Assembly (NCBI GenBank): GCA_023423275.1
Contig: JAFAFW010000054.1
Coordinates: 20,242 to 84,241, forward strand
Source: Pseudomonadota bacterium
GTDB lineage: Bacteria; Pseudomonadota; Alphaproteobacteria; Rhizobiales; Hyphomicrobiaceae
DNA: 64,000 nucleotides
Direction: 5' to 3'
Made by a program: the position numbers and the translations under genes. Below the pieces are notes generated by a model, which was given only the letters and a program-made list of their open reading frames with translations, was not told where the DNA came from and made no database searches. Of this stretch, positions 1 through 8,821 are shown one piece after another; position 1 is the stretch's first letter; each line of letters begins with the position of its first letter.

Positions 1-118
1 GGGCACGGAAAACCCGTTCCCCTGGATGTCGGAGGCCATGGACCTCAAGAAGGAGAAGAACTTCTTCGAGACGCGCGTCATCGAATACCAGAACGGCGGC
101 GCGCTGAGCTGGGAGTGA
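1..118 (+). CDS. nrdB: Ribonucleoside-diphosphate reductase beta subunit, C-terminal end (partial)
   Basis: Only the last 38 residues and the TGA stop (116-118) are present; the reading frame enters at base 2. The tail contains NPFPWMSEAMDLKKEKNFFE and ends ALSWE, which resembles the C-terminus of alphaproteobacterial class Ia NrdB. In that family the C-terminal tail docks onto the alpha subunit NrdA and the protein carries the diiron-tyrosyl radical that starts dNDP formation. The metal-binding core lies outside the window, so the call rests on the tail alone. The gene is convergent with the channel gene, only 9 bases away. Confidence 0.7.
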   Translation, partial: GTENPFPWMSEAMDLKKEKNFFETRVIEYQNGGALSWE

Positions 119-127
119 TCCGACATC

Positions 128-2485
128 TCAAATCCGAGGCCCCAGAGCTGATTGCATTTTAGTAATCAGCTCTGGGATCGCCACTGATTGCCCGTCCACG
201 CTCAAGTGATAAACATAGTATCCAGCCAGCAGCACCATGACTGGAACGGCCACAACGTGAACCGTCCCCAACAAGCGAGAAAGCCATTTTCGATTGGCCA
301 CGTGCTTGTTAATGCGCAGGATCGAGATCACGATCATGAAGCTGACCATCATATAATCGAAAATAAACAGGCGATCTGAGAGCGTCGCCGTATCCGAACC
401 CAATTGCGGGATGGCCAGGTAAAGCGCGACTGCGGAAAGCAGAGCCGTCACCTGGATCGTTACGATCGCCTCGAAATGCGTCGCGGGAATAAAGATCGAC
501 AGGTAGGCGACGATCAGAATGAACGCCAATGGGACAATGACGCGGAACACATAATCCGTTGTCTGACGCTGCATCAGCCAGACATAGCTCGCTTTATAGA
601 ACGGTACGACACTCGGCTGGTGCGTATAGGCATCAAGCAGAGGAATGAAATCCTCGTCATAGCCCACGTATTGGCTCTTTGGTTCCCAGCCATCCGTCTG
701 GATCTGCTTGTCGCGTAGCGACAGAGGCGGCGGCTGGACGATAAACGGTGCATCGCCACGCTTCGGTTGCACGTCGATTGAAAATCTCTGCGTGTCGAAC
801 GGATAGTTCGACAGATCCGGCTCGAAGACGAAACGCCCCGCCACTTTGTAGATTTTCATGCGTTCCGGATAGGCGTCGCTGCGCCCTCCGTTATGCAGTT
901 CCTCAATGGTGATCTGCCGCTTGTTGGTACTGGGATCGAGATAGGCATTCGTAAAATCGAGCTGATCGATTGATGCGTTCGTATTATCGCGCATCGACAG
1001 ATAGAACTCGGCGAAGAACGTCTTCTCACTGTCCTCGACACGCTGCGAGCGGATCATGTCGATATCGAGATAAAGGGTATTCAGGCGTCTCAACAGGCCG
1101 TCTCTCAGCCGCACGAACTGGACAGGTGCGAGTTGCGTACGTCCCAGCCCCCGCGGGAGCATGACGATGAACGGCGTGCGCGAGGCCGACCGGGTTTGCG
1201 GATCGAATGACCAGTTCTCAAACGCGCCTTTGAACGCGCCTCGTCCCGTCGCATACGTCGTCGTCAATTCTTTCAGTACCTGCGCGCGCAGACTCGCGAT
1301 GTCGGTATGTGCGGCCGTACGCGCCGTTGCGACGATGAGAGCAATCATATCGGCAAACTGTGTACCAACGCCGATTGCACGCATGTTGACGTCGGAGAGC
1401 GCATCCGGCGCCGCATTTTCCGGACGCGGCGTACATTCTCCAGTCGACCACCCCGGTGCCTGAGCGATCTTGCGCCCCTCCATCACCCACGCCCCTGGCG
1501 CATCGCGGTCGATCAGGGTTCTCAATCTGTCGCTGTAGACTTCGGGCAGACGATCCCATGCAAGCTGATAGATGGAATTCGGGTAGGCATTGGCAAATTC
1601 GGGAGGGAGCGCATCGATCCGTCCTGTGATGAACAAGGCCGGCGATACGTCTTCGGCCAGCAGTTTCTTGACGACATCGACCAGACGGCGGCTGCCGATG
1701 CTCAGGATCAGAAGGTCTGGCTGCTTTTCCTTCAGATCGGCAACCATCGCGGAAATTTCGCTGGCCACCAGTTCATCGTTCTGCAGCGTCAGCCGGTGAT
1801 CGCCAATAAGGCCCTTCGGGTTGAGCGCCTCCTTCAGGCCGTCACCAAGAGATGCGCTGAACACCATATCCGACAACCCGACGAACGCCGGTCTCTCGTA
1901 GTAACTCTGGCGGATGAACTCGGTCATCACCGGCACGCGTTCGGCATCCTGCGAGGCGCGCATGGTCAGCACGTTCGGCGAGCCTTCAAAGATGCTGTTG
2001 ACGGATATGTCCGAGAGATACGGAATCTTGCTGTTGCGGATGTCGTCACCCAGCGTGTCGAACACCTCTTTCGCGCGGTTCGAATTCGATAAACCGACAA
2101 TGGCGAGCGTGTCGGGATTGTTGATCGCCAGACGCATGTTGGCGACGCTCTTCTGGGCGCTGCGCTCGTCGTCCAAGAAGTTGAGGACGACGCGTCGTCC
2201 GCCGATGCCTCCGCGCTGGTTGAAGTTGTCTGCGACGAATGTCGACAGCTTCTTGACGGCCGCGACGTCCCCGGGGTCGTAGCAGACGTCGTTTCGCGAA
2301 CTCATGAGAATGGCGATATCGAGCGGCGGGCCGTCAGCCGCCTGGGCCTCTTCCGCCCCGGCCGATGAAGCGACGACCGCAGCCAGGCATAAAAAGGAAA
2401 GTACGCCCGTCCCCAATCGGACCATCCACGCGTGGCGGCGCGCTGATGGCGCTCCTTCGCCCGAGGATACGAGGCCGCCTCGCAT
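128..2485 (-). CDS. Periplasmic-binding-protein type 1 domain fused to a pentameric ligand-gated ion channel
   Basis: Predicted 785-residue membrane receptor. After a signal-like segment (about residues 21-45) comes a LivJ-like type 1 periplasmic-binding domain (about 50-445; opening LDIAILMSSRND, GGIGGRRV). A Cys-loop-receptor ligand domain follows (about 460-640) with the hallmark NYPFDTQ near 560 and no flanking cysteines, as usual in prokaryotic members. The channel has four helices: M1 with FRVIVPLAFILIVAYLS, pore-lining M2 with VTIQVTALLSAVALYL ending in Pro, then M3 and M4. Known prokaryotic relatives (GLIC, ELIC) are about 300-residue pentameric channels without the binding-protein domain. 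The ligand is unknown; an amino acid or similar small solute is inferred from the LivJ-type fold. Start: ATG at 2485 has GGGGGG 8 bases upstream; ATG at 2557 or 2425 are alternatives. Confidence 0.85.
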   Translation of the reverse strand: MRGGLVSSGEGAPSARRHAWMVRLGTGVLSFLCLAAVVASSAGAEEAQAADGPPLDIAILMSSRNDVCYDPGDVAAVKKLSTFVADNFNQRGGIGGRRVVLNFLDDERSAQKSVANMRLAINNPDTLAIVGLSNSNRAKEVFDTLGDDIRNSKIPYLSDISVNSIFEGSPNVLTMRASQDAERVPVMTEFIRQSYYERPAFVGLSDMVFSASLGDGLKEALNPKGLIGDHRLTLQNDELVASEISAMVADLKEKQPDLLILSIGSRRLVDVVKKLLAEDVSPALFITGRIDALPPEFANAYPNSIYQLAWDRLPEVYSDRLRTLIDRDAPGAWVMEGRKIAQAPGWSTGECTPRPENAAPDALSDVNMRAIGVGTQFADMIALIVATARTAAHTDIASLRAQVLKELTTTYATGRGAFKGAFENWSFDPQTRSASRTPFIVMLPRGLGRTQLAPVQFVRLRDGLLRRLNTLYLDIDMIRSQRVEDSEKTFFAEFYLSMRDNTNASIDQLDFTNAYLDPSTNKRQITIEELHNGGRSDAYPERMKIYKVAGRFVFEPDLSNYPFDTQRFSIDVQPKRGDAPFIVQPPPLSLRDKQIQTDGWEPKSQYVGYDEDFIPLLDAYTHQPSVVPFYKASYVWLMQRQTTDYVFRVIVPLAFILIVAYLSIFIPATHFEAIVTIQVTALLSAVALYLAIPQLGSDTATLSDRLFIFDYMMVSFMIVISILRINKHVANRKWLSRLLGTVHVVAVPVMVLLAGYYVYHLSVDGQSVAIPELITKMQSALGPRI
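141..176. terminator. 13-bp inverted repeat between convergent genes, possible bidirectional terminator
   Basis: CCCAGAGCTGATT (141-153) and AATCAGCTCTGGG (164-176) are perfect inverted repeats around a 10-base loop. The element lies inside the last codons of the minus-strand channel gene, immediately beyond the nrdB stop. Neither side has a clean T-run, so it is not a textbook intrinsic terminator; a role in ending or stabilising the two convergent transcripts is inferred. Confidence 0.5.
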
Positions 2486-2675
2486 GACACTTGCCCCCCA
2501 ACGCTGACACCCGGCTGCGCATCCTGCAGCGTACCGACGCTCCACTAGCCTGACCATTTACAACAGCGCAATGGCGTTTCGTCGGCAAATAGGACACAGC
2601 TTCACAACGAACGACGTATGCCGATCGTGTCTGGAATCCGCGCCGTCGTGAGACGACCCCAGGCATAGCCCACGC

Positions 2676-2715
2676 AGAAAAGAAAATGGCCGGACCGCTT
2701 TCGCGGCCCGGCCAT
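2676..2715 (-). terminator. Intrinsic terminator of the TRAP transporter operon
   Basis: Read on the minus strand, a 13-base stem (arms 2703-2715 and 2686-2698, one G-T type mismatch) with a 4-base loop is followed by TTTTCTTTTC. It sits 24 bases beyond the dctM stop, the expected end of the CoA-transferase/dctPQM transcript. Confidence 0.85.
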
Positions 2716-2739
2716 CGTCGTCCGAGTACGTCCCAGGTG

Positions 2740-4032
2740 TCAGTTGATGAATTGCGGCATCACCAGGCGCGGCAGGAAGAGCGCAATTTCCGGGAACAGG
2801 ATCACGATGAAAACGACAGCCAGGAACAGGGCATAGAAAACCCACATCTGGCTCATCACTTCCGAGACTTTGATCTTGCCGATGACGCAAGCCAGCAGGA
2901 GGCAAAGGCCATAAGGTGGTGTGACAAGCCCAAGAGCCAGGGTCATGACGACGACAAGTCCCGCGTGAATGGGATTTGCACCCGACGACGCAACCAATTC
3001 GCTGACAATCGGCATGAATATGATGATGGCTGGAATACCATCCATGAACGTGCCGAGAATGATGAAGACGGCGCAAATAAAGAACAACGTCAACGTCGGA
3101 TGCTGCGCCACCGGCCCCGCGAGTTCAGCAATTTGTGCAGGTGCATCGAAGTAGGCGAGGAGCCACCCGAACACCATTGCAGCAGCGACGGCGATGAGCG
3201 GCTGTGAGTAGATCACCGTCGCATCCACCAGCACCCTGGGTATGTCACGCAGTTTTGCTGACCGGAACACGCCAAAGATCAGGAAGATTGTATAGACGCA
3301 AGCAATCATGCCCGCTTCGGTCGCGGTGAACTGTCCCGTCAATACGCCGCCGATGATGATGACCGGCACGAGTAGAGGCAAGAAGCCGCCTTTGAAGGCC
3401 GAGCCGAGTTCCGTCAGCGAGGCGGACTGTTCGGCCGGAATATCATTCTTCACGGCGTAATAGTATGCGTAGAACATCTGGCCTGCACCGACCAGCATCC
3501 CGGGTATCGCACCGGCCAGGAACAGAGCGCCGATCGATACGCCGCCAGCCGCCCCATAGATCACCATCAAGATGCTCGGTGGAATGATCACACCCATGGT
3601 CGACGACGCCGCCGTGATCGCGACGGTGAACCGGCGATCAAATCCACGCTTGATCATGGCCGGGATGAGAACTGCACCAACGCCAGCCGTGTCCGCCGTC
3701 GAAGAACCGGACATACCGGCGAAGATCATGCTGACGACGACGTTGATATGCGCCAGACCGCCGCGCACCCAGCCAACCAGGGCATAGGCGAGACGCACCA
3801 GGCGATCCGTAATCAACCCGGCGTTCAAAAGCTGGCCGGCCAGAAGGAAGAACGGCACGGCCATCAGCGTGAACGAATTAAGCCCGTGAAACATCTGCTG
3901 AGCAATGAGATCGAAGCTCAGTCCTTCCCACCAGATGATCAAAGCAGACGCGAGCGCCAAGGAGTGCGCAATCGGCACCCGCAGCAACACGAGGCCGAAG
4001 AAGGCGATGAAGAGGGCGGCAATGGGGCTCAC
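2740..4032 (-). CDS. dctM: TRAP transporter large permease (DctM family)
   Basis: A 430-residue inner-membrane protein with about a dozen hydrophobic segments, the usual DctM size. It forms the sodium-coupled translocation channel of a tripartite ATP-independent periplasmic importer. The family signature GSSTADTAGVGAVLIPAM is present around residues 110-127, and the second half repeats the TRAP large-subunit pattern (PAIIIFMPI, LVTPPYGLCLLL). Translation starts at GTG, overlapping the dctQ stop by four bases (GTGA), so the two are probably coupled. Substrate cannot be read from this subunit; the adjoining CoA-transferase suggests a carboxylate. Confidence 0.92.
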   Translation of the reverse strand: MSPIAALFIAFFGLVLLRVPIAHSLALASALIIWWEGLSFDLIAQQMFHGLNSFTLMAVPFFLLAGQLLNAGLITDRLVRLAYALVGWVRGGLAHINVVVSMIFAGMSGSSTADTAGVGAVLIPAMIKRGFDRRFTVAITAASSTMGVIIPPSILMVIYGAAGGVSIGALFLAGAIPGMLVGAGQMFYAYYYAVKNDIPAEQSASLTELGSAFKGGFLPLLVPVIIIGGVLTGQFTATEAGMIACVYTIFLIFGVFRSAKLRDIPRVLVDATVIYSQPLIAVAAAMVFGWLLAYFDAPAQIAELAGPVAQHPTLTLFFICAVFIILGTFMDGIPAIIIFMPIVSELVASSGANPIHAGLVVVMTLALGLVTPPYGLCLLLACVIGKIKVSEVMSQMWVFYALFLAVVFIVILFPEIALFLPRLVMPQFIN

Positions 4033-4544
4033 GGCTTTACCCCCTCTTCTTCAAGAATTTCGAGTTCGACGGCGGGCGGTGGTGGAGAGCCCGTCAGCAG
4101 ATGCTCGATCGAGAACAGCATCATGGGTATCGCGGGGATCGGAAGGGCAATCAGAAACGGCCACAAGGGAAATCCCATCATCGGCGTGAAGCGACTGACG
4201 CCCGCCATGGCCTGCTTCGCGCCCGTCCAAAAGATCAGAACGGCGAAGATCAAAACAAGGATATTCACCAGAACACGCAAGAAACGATCAATGCGCGGCG
4301 ACAGCGGGGGCAGAACCTCAACCGCGAGATGGGCTTGGCGGCGCGTGCAGACGGCCGCCCCCAACATCACCGACCAGACAAACAGCGAAACTGAAACCTC
4401 CGACGGCCACAGCAGCGGTGATTTCAAAATCTGCCTGTAAACGACGTCGATAAATACGACCGCCGTGAAAACCAAGAGACAGAACGCAGCGGCGTAGCCG
4501 CACCATCGTTCCAAAGCGGCGTTGAACCGCACAAAAGCTTCCAT
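4029..4544 (-). CDS. dctQ: TRAP transporter small permease (DctQ family)
   Basis: A 171-residue protein with four predicted membrane helices, as in the DctQ family (YAAAFCLLVFTAVVFIDVVY; LWPSEVSVSLFVWSVMLGAA; a third near residue 90; a fourth near 130). It is the small membrane partner of DctM. The chosen ATG (4544) has GGGAGGAAGG seven bases upstream; a longer reading from a TTG at 4580 is less likely. It overlaps dctM by four bases and follows dctP after a gap holding a strong hairpin. Confidence 0.9.
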   Translation of the reverse strand: MEAFVRFNAALERWCGYAAAFCLLVFTAVVFIDVVYRQILKSPLLWPSEVSVSLFVWSVMLGAAVCTRRQAHLAVEVLPPLSPRIDRFLRVLVNILVLIFAVLIFWTGAKQAMAGVSRFTPMMGFPLWPFLIALPIPAIPMMLFSIEHLLTGSPPPPAVELEILEEEGVKP

Positions 4545-4620
4545 CGCTTGCCTTCCTCCCCCCATGTGTGAACGCTCCAAGGCAGAAGCGCCGGCTGCTT
4601 GTTGTGCGTGGGCGATAAAT

Positions 4621-4655
4621 ATCGGCGCCGGACGAGGTCCTCGCCCGGCGCCGAT
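4621..4655 (-). terminator. Intercistronic hairpin between dctP and dctQ
   Basis: ATCGGCGCCGG (4621-4631) pairs with CCGGCGCCGAT (4645-4655) around a 13-base loop in the 124-base gap after dctP. There is no long T-run, so full termination is unlikely. Such hairpins commonly make a binding-protein mRNA more abundant than that of the permeases; that role is inferred here. Confidence 0.6.
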
Positions 4656-4668
4656 CCATGCTCAGCGA

Positions 4669-5670
4669 TTACTTCAATGCCCGAACACGGGCAAGCATGT
4701 CGTTCGTTCCCAATTCCTTGGCGACTTCATCCTGCAATCCAGACAGCTTTGCAACAAACGGAGCCGTATCGACCTTGTTGACCTTCACGCCGTTCTTTTC
4801 CTGCATGTCCTTGAGGACTTGGGCATCGCTCTCGACCGCGTCTTTTACAGCGAACGTCGAGATTTCGCCGGCAACCTTCATCACCGCTGCCTTCTGCTTG
4901 TCAGACAGCTTGTTCCAGGTGATGTCGCTCATGAAGATGCCCGAGATCGGCCACTGATGGCCGGTAAGGGAGAAATACTGAGCGACTTCGTAGTGCTTGT
5001 TCAGCCCATACGAACCAGGTGAATTTTCAGCCGATTGGATCAGGCCGGTCTGCATGCCGGTGTAGAGATCGCCAAACGGAATGGCCAGCGGCGAAGTTCC
5101 GAGCGCTCCCCAGACCTTGGATTCGACCGGCGAAGCCATCACGCGCATCTTGATCTGATCGAGATCTGCGATCGAAGTCACCGGCCCTTTGTTGCTGTAA
5201 TAGTGCCGTGCGCCCGGGGTGATCAGTCCGACGCGACGGAAGCCCGGTTTGACCTCGTCAGTCATTGCGTCGAACATCTTCAGGAATTCAGGATCGTTCA
5301 ACGTCTTGAGGAAGTGGTTTTCGTCAGCAAACAAATAGCTGACGCTGAGGATGCCGTACTTCTTCACGAAGCTCGAAGCGTTGGCCGTGGTCGAGACCGA
5401 CATATCCATGTTGCCGCTCTTCAGACCATCGAGCATCGAGGTCTCGGTTCCGAGCTGGCCGCCGGGGAAAATGCGCACGGTGATTTCGCCGCCTGATTCT
5501 TCCGAAAGCCGCTTCGCAAAGTGCTGCGCCGTGCGATGGTACGTGTGACCGGTGACCTGGTCATGCCCGAGACGCAGCGTAATCTTTTGCGCCATCGCGG
5601 GGACAGCGCTTCCAATAGCCAGTCCGAGCCCCAGGGCAGCGATAACAGTACGGCGTTTAAAGGTCGTCAT
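4669..5670 (-). CDS. dctP: TRAP transporter solute-binding protein (DctP family)
   Basis: A 333-residue periplasmic protein. The first 28 residues form a signal peptide (MTTFKRRTVIAALGLGLAIG, cleavage after PAMAQ). The mature part is a DctP-type binding protein: LRLGHDQVTGHTYHRTAQHF, FPGGQLG, and the region DQIKMRVMASPV that carries the arginine which in this family binds a ligand carboxylate. It captures a substrate and delivers it to DctQM. It lies downstream of the CoA-transferase in the same direction after 108 bases, so imported substrate may be activated to a CoA ester. Exact ligand unknown. Confidence 0.92.
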   Translation of the reverse strand: MTTFKRRTVIAALGLGLAIGSAVPAMAQKITLRLGHDQVTGHTYHRTAQHFAKRLSEESGGEITVRIFPGGQLGTETSMLDGLKSGNMDMSVSTTANASSFVKKYGILSVSYLFADENHFLKTLNDPEFLKMFDAMTDEVKPGFRRVGLITPGARHYYSNKGPVTSIADLDQIKMRVMASPVESKVWGALGTSPLAIPFGDLYTGMQTGLIQSAENSPGSYGLNKHYEVAQYFSLTGHQWPISGIFMSDITWNKLSDKQKAAVMKVAGEISTFAVKDAVESDAQVLKDMQEKNGVKVNKVDTAPFVAKLSGLQDEVAKELGTNDMLARVRALK

Positions 5671-5778
5671 GAGCGTTTCTCCTTTGACATCTACGGTTTG
5701 AAATTTTTGAAATTGAATATCAGTCCGGCTCTCGAGCGCCTCCTCGCACCCACCTCGTTTAAACCTATGAAAGTGCGA

Positions 5779-7398
5779 TCAGCCACGGTTTTGGTCTTGC
5801 GCCCTCAGCCATTCCGCTACGCGCTCCGAACGCGGCTGCGATGCTTTTTTTGCCAAATCTGCCGCCAGGTTCATCGGCTCCGCGCGGAACAGGCGCGCAT
5901 CCATCTCGCGGCAATTATCCGCAATGGTGGGCTTGAATGCCATGTGAGCATAGATATCACGCTGCACGTCAATACCCGGGGCGATTTCGATGAGCTCCAG
6001 CCCGCTCGCCATCCGCCGGAACACCGCGCGCTCCGTCACATACAGCACTTCCTGACCGCGCTCCCAACCGTAAGCGCCGTTGTATGAAAGCTGCTCGACT
6101 TCCGCCAGAAACTTGCGATGCTTGCCCTCGCGCGCGATGTGCGCCTTGCCGTCCGGCCAGCGGATATCCAGACCACCTGCTGTGAACGTTCCGCCGAACA
6201 CGACTTTTCGTGCATTCTGGCTGATGTTCACGAAGCCACCGATACCGACGATGCGGCCATCGAACCGGCTGATATTGACGTTGCCTTTCTCATCCACCTG
6301 AGCAAACGACAGGAAGGCGAGATCGAGTCCGCCACCATCATAGAAATCGAACTGGTAGGGCTGGTCGATCATGGCCCAGTAGTTGCGCGCGGCCCCGGCC
6401 TCGTGCCCCACGGCCGGTGCGCCACCGATCAGCCCCTGTTCGTTGGTCAGCACGATATGATCGAGAATCCGCTCCTCGGCGCCGACCGTGCCAATTCCCG
6501 TCGAAATGCCGGATCCGAGATTGCACACCGCCCCGGGAAATACTTCCATCGCTCCGCGACGGGCGACCACCTTGCGGGGATCGAGCGGCAGTGGCTCGAA
6601 CGAGGACAGCGGTTCCCTCAATTCGCCTGCGAACGACGGGGAATACTCGGTGCCGTAGGTCTGACGCTGTGCCGGATCAACGACGACGAAATCCACCAGC
6701 ATGCCCGGAATCTTGACCTGCTTGCCGGGCAGCGTGCCGCGGTTCGCCATCCGCTTGACCTGGACGATGACGACGCCTCCTGCCCGGCGCGTCGCCTGCG
6801 CCATGGAGATCATCTCGCCGTAGACGGCTTCCTGCTCCATGGTGATGTTGCCATCCTCATCGGCAGTGGTACCGCGGAGGAACGCGACATCGATCTTGAT
6901 CGGCTTGTAGAACAGCCACTCCTCGCCCTTCAGCTCCACCAGCTCGACGAGGTCTTCCTTGGTGCGCGGGCTCTGCTTGCCGCCGCCGTGGCGTGGATCA
7001 ACAAGCGTATGAAGGCCCGTCTTCGTGAACAGTCCCGGGCGTCCGGCTGCCAGATCGCGCATCATCTGAGACAGCGCACCTTGCGGCAGCGTATAGGCCT
7101 CGATCTTATCGGCGGCCGCCATGTCGGAAATCGGTGGAGAATCCACGTAGGTGCCGCAAATGATGCGCTTCAGCATGCCGTCCTGAGCGAAATGCCCGGC
7201 GCCACGCTTATCGCGATCTCCAAGGCCCACAGGATGCAGCGATGTGATCTGCCGAGGATGTCCGGTTTCGCGAAAGCGCTGGCCAAGCGCCGCCATCAGC
7301 GTCTCGGGTACCGAGTGACCGCCGCCCGAGCCGCCGATCACAACAGTATCGCCGTCCCGCACCAGGGCTACGGCATCAGCAACAGAAATGACCCTCAC
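5779..7398 (-). CDS. Family I acyl-CoA:carboxylate CoA-transferase (YdiF/propionate CoA-transferase type)
   Basis: A 539-residue protein joining both family I CoA-transferase halves in one chain, as in propionate CoA-transferase and Escherichia coli YdiF. The N-half carries the glycine loop GGSGGGHSVPETLM. The C-half carries NEQGLIGG, whose Glu is expected to form the glutamyl-CoA thioester intermediate. It would transfer CoA from a donor such as acetyl- or succinyl-CoA onto a carboxylic acid. GTG start with AGGAAC upstream. It precedes dctPQM and is divergent from the maoC-tetR pair across 171 bases, pointing to one inducible uptake-and-activation unit. Confidence 0.85.
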   Translation of the reverse strand: MRVISVADAVALVRDGDTVVIGGSGGGHSVPETLMAALGQRFRETGHPRQITSLHPVGLGDRDKRGAGHFAQDGMLKRIICGTYVDSPPISDMAAADKIEAYTLPQGALSQMMRDLAAGRPGLFTKTGLHTLVDPRHGGGKQSPRTKEDLVELVELKGEEWLFYKPIKIDVAFLRGTTADEDGNITMEQEAVYGEMISMAQATRRAGGVVIVQVKRMANRGTLPGKQVKIPGMLVDFVVVDPAQRQTYGTEYSPSFAGELREPLSSFEPLPLDPRKVVARRGAMEVFPGAVCNLGSGISTGIGTVGAEERILDHIVLTNEQGLIGGAPAVGHEAGAARNYWAMIDQPYQFDFYDGGGLDLAFLSFAQVDEKGNVNISRFDGRIVGIGGFVNISQNARKVVFGGTFTAGGLDIRWPDGKAHIAREGKHRKFLAEVEQLSYNGAYGWERGQEVLYVTERAVFRRMASGLELIEIAPGIDVQRDIYAHMAFKPTIADNCREMDARLFRAEPMNLAADLAKKASQPRSERVAEWLRAQDQNRG

Positions 7399-7493
7399 CC
7401 GCTTGTTCCTCCACGAAGCAGAAAATCCGCGTCGGCTTCTGACCGATTTTGCGCGGCATCCTGACTTCAGGACGAATATGAGTCAATGCTATT

Positions 7494-7515
7494 TTACTGA
7501 GTAGTAAGTAAGTAA
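7494..7515. promoter_or_regulatory. Candidate TetR-family operator in the divergent promoter region
   Basis: TTACT...AGTAA arms (7494-7498, 7511-7515) enclose a run of the direct repeat AGTA (7503-7515). The site lies between the CoA-transferase (start 7398) and maoC (start 7570), where the TetR regulator encoded at 8090-8782 could control both sides. The assignment is positional. Confidence 0.4.
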
Positions 7516-7569
7516 TATACTGCCGGCCAACAGGCGCAAAGCCGTGATCCCGGAGGAGACGAAGAGAGA

Positions 7570-8085
7570 ATGGAACTCACCGCATCCCAGTCCGCGCCTG
7601 CCGGACGCCTCCTTCCCGCCGGTGAATACTGGTATGAGGACGTTGAGATCGGAGACCATTTCACGACAGCGGGCGTGACCGTCACGGAAGCTCACGTGGT
7701 GGGGTTTGCCGGTCTCGTCGGCGATCTGTTCGATGTGCATATGGATGACGAATTCGCGCGTGCCCAGGGCTTCCCCGGACGCATCGCGCACGGTCTCCTC
7801 GGATTGTCGCTGGCGGATGGATTGAAGACCCGCTGCGCCGTGCGTTTCATGGGTGTCGCGACATTGGGCTGGAACTGGTCGTTTCGCGCGCCACTGCTCA
7901 TCGGCGACCGAATGAGCGTCGTGATCACAATCAATCAGCGACGGCTGACCCGCCGTGGCAATCGCGGCATCCTGACCCTGGGGATGCAGATCCTGAAGCA
8001 GGATGGAAGCGTCGTGCAGGAGGGCAGCACCGAGCTTTTGGTGCAGTGCCGCAGCGAGACGGGCGAGGCCGGAAAGCCGGGTTGA
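7570..8085 (+). CDS. MaoC-type (R)-specific enoyl-CoA hydratase
   Basis: A 171-residue single hot-dog-fold protein. The R-hydratase 2 motif is clear: GDLFDVHMDDEFA then FPGRIAHGLL, with the Asp and His that activate water for hydration of enoyl-CoA. It presumably acts on the CoA ester made by the divergent CoA-transferase, but the chain length or branching of the substrate is unknown. ATG start with GGAGGAGACG upstream. It is followed after four bases by the tetR gene, so the pair is co-transcribed. Confidence 0.85.
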   Translation: MELTASQSAPAGRLLPAGEYWYEDVEIGDHFTTAGVTVTEAHVVGFAGLVGDLFDVHMDDEFARAQGFPGRIAHGLLGLSLADGLKTRCAVRFMGVATLGWNWSFRAPLLIGDRMSVVITINQRRLTRRGNRGILTLGMQILKQDGSVVQEGSTELLVQCRSETGEAGKPG

Positions 8086-8089
8086 TCTC

Positions 8090-8782
8090 ATGAGACCGTC
8101 TCGCGACAACACAGCAGGCAGCGAGATGCGCCAGCGGATCAAGAAGGTCGCCACCGACCTGCTGATCCGCAAAGGCTTTCGCGGCGCGAGCTACGGTGAT
8201 ATCGCATCCGCGCTCGGGATCACCACGACCAACATCCACTACCATTTCGGGCCGAAGAAGAAACTCGTCGAGGAAGTTCTTCGCGAGTATGTGGACGGTG
8301 CGTTGGCGCGTCACCGCAAGATTTGGCAAGACCCCGAGGCCAATCTGTCGGAAAAGCTGGATGGCGTCGTCGCTTTCAACATGGAGCGGCATCGCAAATT
8401 CAATCGTGCCGGCATCGGCGGGCGGCCCTGGAGCCTGATTGGCCGCCTGCGCCTTGAAAGTGATCTGCTCAGCCCAAATGCACGTGAAGCTCTTGCCGAC
8501 TTCTCCATCTACGTTCACGAGTACGTGCTCGCGGCCGTCGTCGCAGCCCGTGACAAAGGAGAGCTGCGGCCTGACAGCCCCGTCGATGATATCGCCTTCC
8601 TGCTGACGAGCATCGTCAATACGTCGTCTACGTTCACACAGGAAGCCGGCAGTATCGATCGGCTGGAAGCCTATTTCCGAACGGTCGCGCGCATGCTGAC
8701 TTCGGCCTACGCAGCGGTCGACGAGGCCCAGGAGAATAACCCCAGCGAGACGCCGCCACGCCTGGCGCGAAGCCCGTCCTGA
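8090..8782 (+). CDS. TetR/AcrR family transcriptional regulator
   Basis: A 230-residue regulator. The N-terminal helix-turn-helix is typical (IRKGFRGASYGDIASALG then TTTNIHYHFGPKKKLVEEVL, about residues 22-63); the C-terminal part is a helical ligand pocket. It probably senses an acyl-CoA or free acid and controls the divergent maoC and CoA-transferase/TRAP units through the AGTAA repeats at 7494-7515. Start ATG 8090 lies four bases after the maoC stop. A longer reading in the same frame overlaps maoC and was not chosen. Confidence 0.87.
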   Translation: MRPSRDNTAGSEMRQRIKKVATDLLIRKGFRGASYGDIASALGITTTNIHYHFGPKKKLVEEVLREYVDGALARHRKIWQDPEANLSEKLDGVVAFNMERHRKFNRAGIGGRPWSLIGRLRLESDLLSPNAREALADFSIYVHEYVLAAVVAARDKGELRPDSPVDDIAFLLTSIVNTSSTFTQEAGSIDRLEAYFRTVARMLTSAYAAVDEAQENNPSETPPRLARSPS

Positions 8783-8821
8783 ACGATGGGAATTTCGAAG
8801 CGCGTCGCGGAACCGGCGCTG

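Noticed and set aside
6118..7464. 448-codon open frame opposite the CoA-transferase
   Set aside because: No domain or ribosome site; the minus-strand gene has clear family motifs.
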